Position numbers and translations under genes: made by a program
In this document: piece after piece, positions 50,370 to 61,077 of the stretch
Numbering within the stretch: the first letter of the stretch is position 1
Layout: every line of letters starts with the position of its first letter
Notes under the pieces: generated by a model
What the model saw: the letters and a program-made list of their open reading frames with translations, nothing else
Told to the model about the DNA's origin: nothing
The model's database searches: none
Assembly: GCA_028023455.1 (NCBI GenBank)
Contig: JAQFVV010012672.1
Span: 376,001-440,000, forward strand
Direction: 5' to 3'
DNA length: 64,000 bases
DNA from: Epiperipatus broadwayi
Taxonomy: Eukaryota > Onychophora > Udeonychophora > Euonychophora > Peripatidae

Positions 50370-50890
50370 TTATCAACTCCCACCTACCCAGCATTACAGA
50401 ATAGGAAATTCTAAAAGAAAATATTCATGTTTATATAAAAAATGCTTATTCCATTAATCAAGTTCTTAGAATCTCATCACTATACCTAACCACATAAGAG
50501 TATAACAATTGTACTCTCATAACAAAATCTAGCCAGATAACAAATAGAACATTATACAATCATATTATTGTACAATTTATTCATTTATCTATCCTTTATT
50601 AGTATGTAATCACTATTTATTGTTAATAAAATTTTTGTTGAAATGAACTTTTAATTAATATAGCCAATTTTTATTTATTTTTTCATCTCATTTTTACCCA
50701 ATTAAAAAAAAAGTAAACAGAACGACTAATCAATCATTCATAAATTAATTTGTTTTTCTAGTTATCACAGATGTTTATGGGGGGGGGGGAGGTAGAATTA
50801 AATTTTTTATTACTTTTCTAAAAAAATTTAAAAAAAAAAAGCTTTTTATTATATAAACTCCATATATATATAAAACTTTATCTTATATAT

Positions 50891-53545
50891 TGTAACAGTC
50901 AGAAAACGTGTGACTCATAAACATAGTGCAGAATTCGACCACCACACAGAACAGCAGCACCATCGAGGTAGCGACGCCACCTGTGTTACTGAGTTCGAAC
51001 ATAGTTTATCGGTTCCACAATACAATCCATGAAACAATGCATCTGATGCGACATGAGTAAATATTTCCTTAGGCACGGTGGTCAGGGATATGCAAGAGAT
51101 TCATGATTTTATTCTCGAGTTAGCCAATAACAAACTAATATTAATGAAACCCATTCATATTTACATAATTGAGGAAATATTATATAGAATGGGTATCGAA
51201 TAAATGAAACGTAATTGCAGACGTATAGTTTAAAATTATTTATTAATACATTTTAATAAAATCATTTACTAATAATATTTTAGGGATTCAAAGCTTCAGT
51301 AGCGGAATTTGCGACATGATTATATTTTAAAGAATACATTTATTTATTTAGACATTATTTTATATTGAGGATTTCAGTAGCGGTATTTCCGATACTATAA
51401 TGTTTACAAAAGGAATACATTTATTTGTTTAGACATTATTTTATCTTGAGGACTCAGTAACGGTATTTCCGATACTGTAATGTTTACAAAAGGATTTCAC
51501 TTATTTGAAGGCGTAATCTAGCTACCTAAAATTCTCGAGTAAGTATTTCTAATGTATGCCTGGAGGGATTTATACCTTTGCAATGCAAGAGTCTAAAGTA
51601 TGATTTAAGAGTAGCGGCGGACATATATTTATTTAATTAAAATATTTATTTTATGACTAAGGGCAAACATTTATTTGAGGGTGAATTATGAAGATAATGC
51701 AGAGGCGGAGTGATATATAGAATAATAAAACTAAGTAAAGGAACACGTGGTACGCTTTAGAAAGGTGATATGGAATGGCAGTATATCGAAACTGCAATGC
51801 CGTGAATGAGTTTATAAGACTGTCGGGCTGGTCTCTGCCTCGGCCGGATGAAGTAAGGTGTCACATAAGCATAACAAGGGACAAGCGGTCCATGTCGCAG
51901 TTTTGCCGGCTGGCTGCATGATGGGTCAAATCCTACGGGAGCATTTATTATGTCCGCTTGTGTAGGACGACTGGGATTAATTTCAACCCTGAAGAATCCG
52001 GAATATTTATGGCGGAATAGATCATCGCGTCTTTAAAACGTAACACATGTATAAGTATAAACGATTATGATAAGATTGAAATAGATTTCTAATTTGGCCC
52101 TACATTTTCAACATTTACTAAAGAACGTTGGTGACTCTCAAAGAAATGTAATTTTCTGGAATTATTCATGATGATTTAAGAAATACAAAACACATATAAA
52201 TTGGGAATTATTATAACTAATATGTCAGCCATTTACGAAGTAGTAGACCCCTGCATTACAATAAATGATGCATTGAATGCATGTTGATTTATATGAAAGT
52301 TAAGTTATTTATGAAAGTAAATATTAATGAAAATTTGACACGCATTCATTGTTTCAAGCGATCATAGATTTAAACTTTGAAAATAGAGACAATTATGAGC
52401 ATGCAATAATTAAATAATAAATATAGATAAAATGTAGATTTTAGAAATACGCACCCAAGAAAGATAGAATGAGGTAAGCTAGATTATTAGAGAAATTTAC
52501 ACATTAAGTTAATTATTCAATTTAGTTATACAAATGGTAGTTTTTACATTTTACAATTTAGATAAGTAATATGAAGAAGAGCTATAGCATGTTATTAGAG
52601 TACTCTAAAGTTTGAACACAGACAGGTACCTGTTTTATAAGAAGTTTTCTGATTCCATTAGTTTAGCAGCAAAAAGTTCACGAGTGGCAATTCTTTCTTG
52701 TATTTAGATATTTCATTTACTTTCACAGCAGCAGCAGCTTTCTCATTTATTTCAGGCAGCAGATCTTCATGGTGAATTTATGACGGGCAATGGAAAGTTC
52801 GGCATCCGATAGGCCATCTCCCGATGGAGAATAATCTAGGTGCTTTACTCGGTCATACCTTGGCAGGAACAAATTATTTTTATATTTTTGGAGACTCTCA
52901 GTGATCGAGAGCAAAGCTAAAGTTTAAGTGAATGTCTCCAGCAAGTCTAAGATGGCCTCTTTTCTTATCTTGATCTCTCACATTTTTGTTAAGGTATTTT
53001 TAGGTTCTACTTAATCTGCCCTGAGGATAATCAATGCATTTTGTTGGTTTTTAATTAAAAAAAGCTGCCGTTCTATTGTTTACATTTTACATTTACTAAT
53101 TACATTATGGGGAATTTTTCTTTAATTAATCTATTATCTATCACTGACCGATGCTTTTAAATTTCAAAGACAAAAAGGAAACATAAGATTATTTTAACTT
53201 TTAATTAAATATTACATCAGATTTTTTTAGAATTATTATTAAACGAAATTTAAACAAAGCAATAAATACGAACTTTATAATCCAAAATAAATGATTAAAA
53301 TTATACAAAATTATATAACTAAAAGAAATCTAAATTATATTATTTTATCCCTATTTATTGCCTTTAATTTGAGATTGAAATGTGTGCGTGTTTATGCTGA
53401 ATTCTACATATATTTATACATTTTTAATATTGCTACACACACAATTCGATACCAAAAAGTTTAAGTTTGGGCGGGATAGACCGGTCAGTGAGAGACGACA
53501 GAAAAAGGTGAAACTTAAGATTCGAATACGAATCTTACTGTTTCA
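50891..53545. mobile_element. 2.66-kb TG...CA element, copy B
   Basis: Ends TGTAACAGTCAG and CTTACTGTTTCA, with a 4-bp duplication atat on each side (50887-50890 and 53546-53549). It is inserted in the hAT 3' arm. It shares ends and internal segments with copy A (29359-32026), in opposite orientation and within 13 bp of the same length. The two ends resemble each other when inverted (TGTAACAGTCAG against TGAAACAGTAAG). No protein frame is visible, so it is a solo LTR or a non-autonomous transposon. Its GC content is slightly above its surroundings. Confidence 0.82.
51285..51500 (+). repeat. Tandem repeat inside copy B, about 79 bp x 2.7
   Basis: TCAGTAGCGGTATTTCCGAT-type starts at about 51296, 51374 and 51454, each followed by ATACATTTATTTRTTTAGAC. 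Repeats of this type are common in LTR U3 regions and in non-autonomous DNA elements. Confidence 0.85.
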
Positions 53546-53849
53546 ATATTTAACATTGTTGTTTTGATCAGTTATAACAATTATGCTTATCTTTAAGAAA
53601 ATTTATCTATAGACTTCTGCCGGTCTGGAAATCTTATCCTTATTTTGCTGGTCCTCGGAACCTTATCCTTATTTTTACCGGTCCGGTGTGAAAAGGTTGA
53701 AGACCACTGCTCTAAAATATACAATTTCTGTAAAGAACTTTAAAAACACATATAAATAAAGTAAATATCTTGTTAGCAGAAATCTGTAAGACAATTCTGG
53801 TCCATTTAATAGTAACTGCAATCTGAGTTGTGTTTATAGAGTATTTTAA

Positions 53850-53965
53850 AAAATAAATAAATGAATAGTTTTATTGCTGGAGAAGTCTGAGCAACAAAAA
53901 TACCAGAAATTTGAATCAATCCAAGAACTTTAAACTACAAAATCTGACATTCTACCATTGCATTA
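53850..53965 (-). repeat. SINE-like dispersed repeat, copy 5
   Basis: CCAGAAATTTGAATCAATCC...GAACTTTAAACTACAAAATC and TCTACCATTGCATTAAATCA match the family at 10.6, 11.1, 18.4 and 19.1 kb in order and orientation. Decayed. Confidence 0.4.
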
Positions 53966-55124
53966 AATCACATAGGGCAAAGGATAATTTGAACAAATAT
54001 CTGGATGGTTACATGCATGCAGGATTTTTCTCCCATATTCTATCCCCTTCCAGAAGTTAATTTCTTCTTTCAGATTTATACACTTTTTTTTTGACAAATT
54101 CATATACTTCTTATGACTTTTTTTTTCATTGTAAAAAAAAAAAGTTTTAAAACCATCATCAGTTATATATACATGTGTGTATGTTAAATTCTCTAACTAA
54201 AAGAAATGAGTAACTTGGTATTACAATACTAGAATGGAGTAAGAGTAGTTGAATATCATAAAAGTTAGTTTGTCATTGATTGCTACCTATTAACATAATT
54301 TATCCTAATGTCCTATATGTATACCTATCTTTCAACCTTCATTATAATTAACACTTCGGAAAATATGACTATAGTTATATGTATACTCACAGTATCAACT
54401 TTATGATGAAATCAGAAATAGAAAAATGATAAAGTGAACAGCACTGCAATAATAACTTGGTCATACGTTTTTTTAAAACAACAAAATATCACGTTGATTC
54501 TACTAAGAAACTCTTATAATATATATTCTTGATATCATAAAATATTGTTATTAATCAGTATAATAAATAACACCATTATGAGAAAGTAATTTTAATCCAT
54601 AAATGTTAACTTGATTTTTTGATAGGAATCATTATACAAATTGATTCTACAATAAAAGCATTATGTATTTTAAAGAATAATAAAAAATAAATCCTACTAT
54701 CCAAAAACATGCCAACTGCAGTATACCTTATACATCCTAATTATTTTTAAAATAAATAAATCACTATACATGGCATTTGCTATATATGTTTCAATCCCAA
54801 ATATATAGATTTTGAACAATTATATTATAATGGGTGGGATATCGCGTGATCGCACCTGGGGAAACACCCCAAGTTCACAAATACAGTTAAATGAAATATT
54901 TCAAACAATGAAATTTAAAGTAAGATATTGAAGTTCAAATATTATTATTAAAGTAATGTTTAACATCAGAAAAAATATGTAAGAAATTTTATATATTACA
55001 AGAGAGCATGTGATCATCCCAGTTAACTCCTTAGAGCAACTATACCAGCATTATAAGTAAGTGAAAATCATCCATCAATAATATTGATGGGAATATCATC
55101 ATCAAAATAAATCAACAGTCAATC
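53966..55124. other. AT-rich DNA, no gene seen
   Basis: No gene or RNA could be supported. A short GC-richer spot at 54848-54874 (ATCGCGTGATCGCACCTGGG) stands out but forms no recognised feature. Confidence 0.5.
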
Positions 55125-55205
55125 TTGTGACTGGATTTGAAAAGGGTCTCCTGTAGACCATGCTAACTATTGACACTTTGCCAGCTTGGGGCAATTATTT
55201 AAACA
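55125..55205 (-). repeat. tRNA-like sequence (SINE head)
   Basis: On minus: AAAGTGTCAATAGTTAGCAT (A-box-like), then GGTCTACAGGAGACC (anticodon-arm-like hairpin), then TTTTCAAATCCAG (B-box-like). Spacing is right for a tRNA-derived pol III promoter, but the acceptor stem does not pair. Confidence 0.45.
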
Positions 55206-56594
55206 TAATTTGGATGCACCATCTTAAGTGCTCATCCATAGAATATATAATCATAAAAACAATAATGCTGGGATATTAAAACATGCTGATCATCATCAAT
55301 GTTTTGACCACTTAGTACCATTAATGTACTGGTCAACTATATATTTAAATTCTAATAAAGATTAAACTAAAATAAAATGTAGTACATGGAATTTGAAGAA
55401 TATATTCTTCACACCAAAACAGGACCCTTGTCAGCTAAATGCCCCTGCACTAAATATATATCCCCTTTTATATATTAGATCATTATGCTCGAATCTCTAT
55501 TAATGTATTGTGACCTAGAGATGATGTGGAATATACAATATTCTAAACTTGAGAAATAAGACACTGGAATAATTTTAACAATAACATACAAGTTAATTAA
55601 TATCAATAACAAAAAATAAATTGAAATTAAGACCTTTACAATAAGGCTATACACATATCAATTGAGCCTTCTTATTTTGAGTACTATAAATAAAACTATC
55701 ACATTTGTGGTTTGCATGATTAATATACAAAATTCAAATTATTACATTGATTTACATATATGTTCCATATAGGCACACAGATGTGCATTTTACTATAATG
55801 ATTATCATTTTAAGATAAATGATAAAAATACTTCACACCAAGTTGTACATATCACTGCACCGATGTGCTATGTAATTTATTATTTAATATATAATATTTG
55901 AATTGTCATAATCTATAAATAAAATTCAGTTTTATACATATTCAATAACATATTTGATATACATGTGTGTGCACATTGAATTGCAGGCACACACTAACAT
56001 CCACATCATATATTTCATTATTGTCAAAATAAAATTGTTAATTTTACAATATTAAGTCTTGCTTTAACATATATGTTATGCACAAAGGAATGTATGTGCG
56101 CATTGATATATATATATATTAATTTATCACAATAATATTATATTTTCATAATTAATTTAATATTGAAAGTATAAAAAAAATATAAATCATTTTGATGGGC
56201 CATAATAAAAGTTTCTTTTTTATAAATATCTTTAATATTCCAAAAACTTCTTTCCTTTCTTTAAAATTTTCCAATCTAATAAAATTTTTGAAATCTGTTT
56301 TTTTTTTTTCTTTTAAAATATAAATTTTAAAATAATATTGTTCTATACTAGCATGATCACAGGTTGACTTTTAATTGTAAGGTTTTTTTAAAATGATTCA
56401 ACATAATATTGTTCTATAATGTCACTTTTAAATTTTTAATTCAAGTAAAATTATTGCTTGCATTTAAAGTTATATTTTTAAATGTCTTTTGAAGGAATAT
56501 CAAAACAACTCACATTAAATACATGCTATGTGATGTGTTTATCTGTAGTTCCTTGCATGTATAGATAAACAGCAGCATATGTATAATTACTTCT
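55206..56594. other. AT-rich DNA, no gene seen
   Basis: About 1.4 kb with no supported feature. It contains short AT microsatellites and scattered ACACAC/GTGTGT pieces. Confidence 0.55.
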
Positions 56595-56960
56595 TCAGCA
56601 AGCTGGTGTTCTCTTGATAAGCTTAGTTTTTGGTCCATCAGGAAAGTATAGTCCAGGATTGTCATCATCAAGAGATATATAATTCAGGTAATTTGTTGGC
56701 ATGCCATAAGCTCCCTTCTGTCTAAGGCTTGCTGGGTTTCAGGGTAGCAAGCTATCTTGTCCACATTTAAGGCTAATTGATCCATTAGAATTAGAACCTG
56801 GCTTCAGATGAATCAAAACTTCATAGTAAATTATATGGCAACTGCTGAGCTAGTCCTCCCTTAGATCTCCATGGAAGCTCTGTCCAACTCTCCAACTCTG
56901 CAGCTAGATTTAGCCAACTGCTCCTCAGAAATATTAAAACCAAAAAACTAAAAACCAGAC
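56595..56960 (-). pseudogene. Coding-like segment, unknown protein, probably decayed
   Basis: On minus one frame runs YYEVLIHLKPGSNSNGS, SLKCGQDSLLP, a TGA, then NPASLRQKGAYGMPTNYLNY and DDDNPGLYFPDGPKTK, and stops with TPAC at 56595. Apart from one internal TGA (and a TAG further upstream) it looks like protein, unlike the AT-driven frames around it. A second frame is also open over part of it, so the assignment is uncertain. It could be the last exon of a host gene with an acceptor (CCCAG or TTAG near 56722-56733) just after the TGA, or an old retrocopy. No family recognised. Confidence 0.3.
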
Positions 56961-57010
56961 TCCCTTCAAAAAAATTACTACCAAAAACTAAAATAATCCC
57001 TTTATCCAAC

Positions 57011-58650
57011 TCTTTTATAGTCTTGATGAGGTAATAAAAATACTAAATTTAAAAACTGTTTTTTTAAATCTCTCTAATCCCTTTTGGAAACAAGTTTGAA
57101 ATTTTTACCAAAGTGTGATATACATCTTTTTACTTAGATAGAAAATTGTTTACAAGTATTAATGGAAAAAAAACTATGCTTGTTTTTAAGTTCAAAATCA
57201 GAATACTAATACAATATTAATATTTATTTAGACCTTTTTAAAAGTTTAATTTATAATAAAATTCTATTTTAAATTCAGCATTATTTAATCCTTTATACTT
57301 GTTATTATTCCCAGTGACATGGAGAAAATATCTACAAAATTTTTTGCCTGTGTTTATTTCTACTTTTCCTTTACTTTATATATATATATATATTTGCACA
57401 CACACTATGTTATTGTGTTCTATGTAAGTCCTGTTACCATATATACTTTTATAAAACAAATTACAAGTTTAAAAATTACATAGAAATATATTAAGACATC
57501 AAAATAACAATATATTGTATAGTAAACAAACACATATGTATATATATAAAGTACAGAAATTAACATTAATAAATATAACATAAATATTTAAAGTATTTAT
57601 AAATGTGAACTTTCAGTATGAATTAAAAACTAGTGGGTTTGTTTTTTAAAAAATATTTTAAATTCATATGGTGCCAGGCACGTTTGATGTGGTCAAGCAC
57701 AATATGTTAAATAAATTAATGGCCGAAAATATGTAAAAAGCCATTAAAGGGAGGGGGGGTATACGATTTATATAATCAAACTTGTTATAAATTAAGAGAG
57801 AGAACTGTGGCTATAACATAAACTCACACACATATATGATTAAAGCCAATATTTGAAGGCTTAGAAATATGTATTTGTAATTTTGGTTTTTGTTTTTTTA
57901 TTTTTTTTTTAAAAGAAAAAGAAACGCCAAAATGTATTTATAATTTTAAATATTTTTATTTGTTAAAGAAAGGGCATTTATTTAACAAATTGTGATTCTA
58001 TATATCTATATATTTTTTGAGTGTTTACAACCAATGTAAAAAGGGAAATTTGAAATATTACTATTTGCAAATAGGTTTAAAATAATTTTAAAATCAAAAT
58101 TTTAATGGTTGTTTTTCTCTTCAGTTGTATTTGAGCAAGAGAGGGGGGTCATTGTCTTAAATTTAAGAAAAGCCTAAAGACATTCTGATTTCTTGTCCAT
58201 TCTAAAATAATTTCAATTGGACAAAACAAGCTTGATTAAACTTGCAATAATGCTGGTAGAGAGGAATGTCCAATTAAAGTGAAATATATATTTTTTTAAA
58301 ATTCGATTGTGATAATGTAATTACTAAAAGAAAAAATGAAAAACATGTTATCATTCATTAAAATTTTCATTAGCGATATTGTAATCTAAATGGAGATATA
58401 AAAAAAATATTAATTGGAAATAAAATTCTTAAAGCACTTAGGCGATTGCATTGGAATGTTTCATGAATCATCTAAACCAATTAGAAAAACAAAAAAAAAA
58501 GATTTAACTAATTGATTTTTCTTTCTTGGAGAAGATACCTGAATTGAGGGGGTATTAAGAGATATAGTTCTGTTCTGAAGTTGCGAGAAGGCAGTTCGCT
58601 TTTGTTTTTCAAAGGAAAATCTTATTAGGAGCCCAAGTCTAATATTATTG
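57011..58650. other. AT-rich DNA, no gene seen
   Basis: Homopolymers and TA microsatellite (about 57380-57394); no gene or RNA supported. Confidence 0.55.
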
Positions 58651-58689
58651 TTAAGCTAATGCTGTTAATGGAACCACGTGAAGTCTTGC

Positions 58690-58859
58690 AACCTTTTGAG
58701 CAAGCATGCTGATTCTAATTCACTCTATCTGTGGCATTTACTCTAATTAAATATTTATTCAGTCATTCTAAACCAACGGACACTAATTCATGCAGTCATT
58801 CAATATAATCATTCGAGCAGTTAACCCGGTCAGTAGTCGACGATTTACACATCGGACAA
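58690..58859 (+). other. Candidate untranslated exon ending in a GTAAGT donor
   Basis: A pocket with several CpGs (CATTCGAGCAG, AACCCGGTC, AGTCGACGA, ATCGGAC) ends at a consensus donor, GGACAA|GTAAGT (58859/58860). A matching acceptor and short exon follow at 59920. The start is arbitrary. It could be the first exon of a host transcript leaving the window to the right. Confidence 0.3.
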
Positions 58860-58982
58860 GTAAGTGGTGTAGAGTAACGTCAGTTATCTAGCCAACTATT
58901 GGAAAGCTGATTATTCCACCATAGACTCAGTTGATGCCGATGGAAGTTTAATTGCAAAATGCCACTGAAGCCGGTAATAAAT

Positions 58983-59240
58983 CTAGAATTCGTAAAACAA
59001 GGAAAGTGTGTAATATCCGTTGTCCAGCCTAAAGATGCAAATCAAACACTTTCCTGTACATAGAATGATTATGGGGTAGAAGCCCACTTCAGCGCGTCTG
59101 TCCAGCTCCGCTCCTGCCGTCCCAACAGAATGTAAATGCCGAGTGTCAACCACCAAAGTGATCATGATCAATTCTATGACTTGTACCGCAGTCAAGTCCA
59201 GCCCTTGCCGCAGTAGATGTACAGCCCACTCAAAACCCAT
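58983..59240 (-). other. 85-codon frame in a CpG-containing pocket
   Basis: On minus it begins MGFEWAVHLLRQGLDL, includes VIELIMITLVVDTRHLHSVG and ends LFYEF. Base composition is clearly richer in G+C and CpG than the neighbourhood, and the amino-acid mix is protein-like, with two hydrophobic stretches. No homologue recognised; it may be an exon or only promoter-type sequence read by chance. Confidence 0.25.
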
Positions 59241-59919
59241 AGAAGGGTGAAGCTTAGAGACTTTATCGGGTACACTATTTTTTTGTGTTTATTTTATTTT
59301 AAATTTAATACCATTTCGTAAACATATATCTCATGTACATATGTACATAAACACACATTTATGTAACTTGTTGATTTTTCCTTATTTGCTTAATGCACGT
59401 GTATGAGTTTATAATCCACAGATCACTATCTCACGTATTAGTTATTTAATCAATTTTTTTTATTATGAAATAAATTTTCCTTTATTTAGTTTAATGATTG
59501 CTTTGACAAGCATTTTTTTATGATTATAGTTTTGTCTTATTAAAATGATTTATGTAGAGTGGTGTAATATTCGTTTGTATATTTAATCAATCTGGAAATG
59601 TTAATTTTGTATTCATATTATAAATGGTATGGGATAATGGGCTAATAAAAGATTTATATTATAATTCTAAAATGATTACTGCCATATATTTTTATTCTCT
59701 TTGACATTTACTGTCTCTAATTATATTATTAATTGTGCGAGTTTTCCGATCCCCATTCTTTTAACTGAGAATAGAGTGCGTTGAGCTAGCAAATGGGATA
59801 ACATCTTACCGGGTCTTAAATCTTTATTTATCACGAGGATACTTGTTTATTAATTTTGTTTGAATAATTATTTATATTGATATATGCCCAATAATAATTG
59901 AACTTGCATATTTTTTCAG

Positions 59920-59986
59920 GAGGAGAATTAGTTTTTCTTCTGGGAGTGGCGTGAGGGGTTGGTTAATAGTCATTCCCCAAAGATAT
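59920..59986 (+). other. Candidate 67-bp internal exon
   Basis: Acceptor ATATTTTTTCAG (ending 59919) and donor TAT|GTAAGA (59987) flank 67 bases with higher GC (GGGAGTGGCGTGAGGGGTTG). One frame is open throughout. It pairs with the donor at 58860. Splice signals alone support it. Confidence 0.3.
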
Positions 59987-60693
59987 GTAAGAATCAATCC
60001 TTTTATAAGTATCTTCTGTGTTCATAATAATATTATGGTAAAGTATTTAAATTTCTCCTTATTCCTGCATGTCGCCATAGTTCTTATCATGTTCAATTTG
60101 TGCGCATGCTCATATTAACGGAATAAGCGGTTGACCGGTACACTATAAAGTTGAGTATTATATCTAAAAAAGAGAAATCAAATTAAAAAAAAATACTGCT
60201 GATAGAAAAATTTTAACAATACTGTTTTTAAAACATAAAGATACCAACAAAAATAAATAGTAAAAGAATATAAGATTTTTTCTTTAGTCTTCTTGAGATG
60301 AAACTGGATCCATGATAAAATGCAAAAGATACAATAACAAATAATAACAAACATATAAATGTATTCAAATATTTACTTATTTTCAAAAGTTTATTTTATC
60401 CATGATTAAACTAATAAAAGCTTATTACTTATTTCTTATTTATTCATTAGATTATTAAAAAATGTAAGAAAAATATTGGTATTTTATATATAAAGGCTGG
60501 ATACCATTTATTTAGATGACTGTAATCTATCAACTTATATATCTAAACAAAATCATTTTTCATGATTGCTAATTTTATTGTTTTAACAATATTCATAATT
60601 TATTTGATAACATTTTTAAAATTTAATTTTATAATCATAAACAGAAAAAAAAATCATCACAGCATTATATATATATAATTTATACACACATTT

Positions 60694-61035
60694 GATGATG
60701 ATAAAAATCCTGATATATTAGTAGGGAATTATAAAATAAAAGATGATATAAAATATAAAAAGGATATAGTATATAAAATTACTTGTGAGGTTTGCAGTAT
60801 GGTTTATTATGGATATACGGCAAAACAATTAGAAGAAAAGGCTAAAGAACATAATAATGCTATTAATAAAAGAAATTGTGTTAAGAATATAAGTCCATTA
60901 AATTATATTAAAGAAATTAATAGAAGGAAGATATTAAACATTAATTATAACAGAAATAATTGTATGAACATTTATAAAATGTCAATTAATTTAACTAGTA
61001 ATTGGATAATGAAAAATGAATGGAGGGTTATATAA
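60694..61035 (+). pseudogene. Penelope-like element GIY-YIG endonuclease remnant
   Basis: The open frame extends upstream of the ATG at 60799 to about 60694, giving some 114 codons. DDDKNPDILVGNY leads to DIVYKITCEVCSMVYYGYTA, then KEHNNAINKRN and a Lys/Asn-rich end INLTSNWIMKNEWRVI before TAA. This is the Penelope GIY-YIG layout: VYKIxC with CxxC, a YxGxT strand (VYYGYT for the usual VYIGqT) and the EH helix. It nicks DNA in active elements. No polymerase domain is seen upstream, so this is a 5'-truncated copy with an unusually clean frame. Confidence 0.7.
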
Positions 61036-61077
61036 TATGTGTTATTATAAAGATATTAAAGCATAAATTATAGGCTT

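Larger units (their letters stand above)
44336..50645 (+). mobile_element. Full-length APE-type LINE retrotransposon, 6.3 kb
   Basis: Bounded by a perfect 14-bp target duplication, aacttttaattaat (44322-44335 and 50646-50659), inside a hAT element whose unbroken sequence is known from the other copy. So both ends are certain and the LINE is not 5'-truncated. It has an 81-bp 5' UTR, a gag-like ORF1, an ORF2 with endonuclease and reverse transcriptase six bases later, and a roughly 280-bp 3' UTR ending AATAAAATTTTTGTTGAAATG without a poly(A) tail. Both ORFs are broken. The clade is not certain: CCHC knuckles in ORF1 and a YIDD polymerase box do not by themselves place it. Confidence 0.95.
44210..53709. 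mobile_element. Second hAT copy, split by two nested insertions
   Basis: Ends CAGTGTTCTTCAACCC and, inverted, CAGTGGTCTTCAACC are flanked by an exact 8-bp duplication ctctaaaa (44202-44209 and 53710-53717). Only 44210-44335, 50646-50890 and 53546-53709 are hAT sequence; the rest is a LINE and a TG...CA element. Removing both insertions and one copy of each target duplication gives 517 bp, homologous along its length to the 459-bp copy at 39360-39818. A duplicated block in the 3' arm (CTTATCCTTATTTT twice) accounts for part of the difference. Confidence 0.92.
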
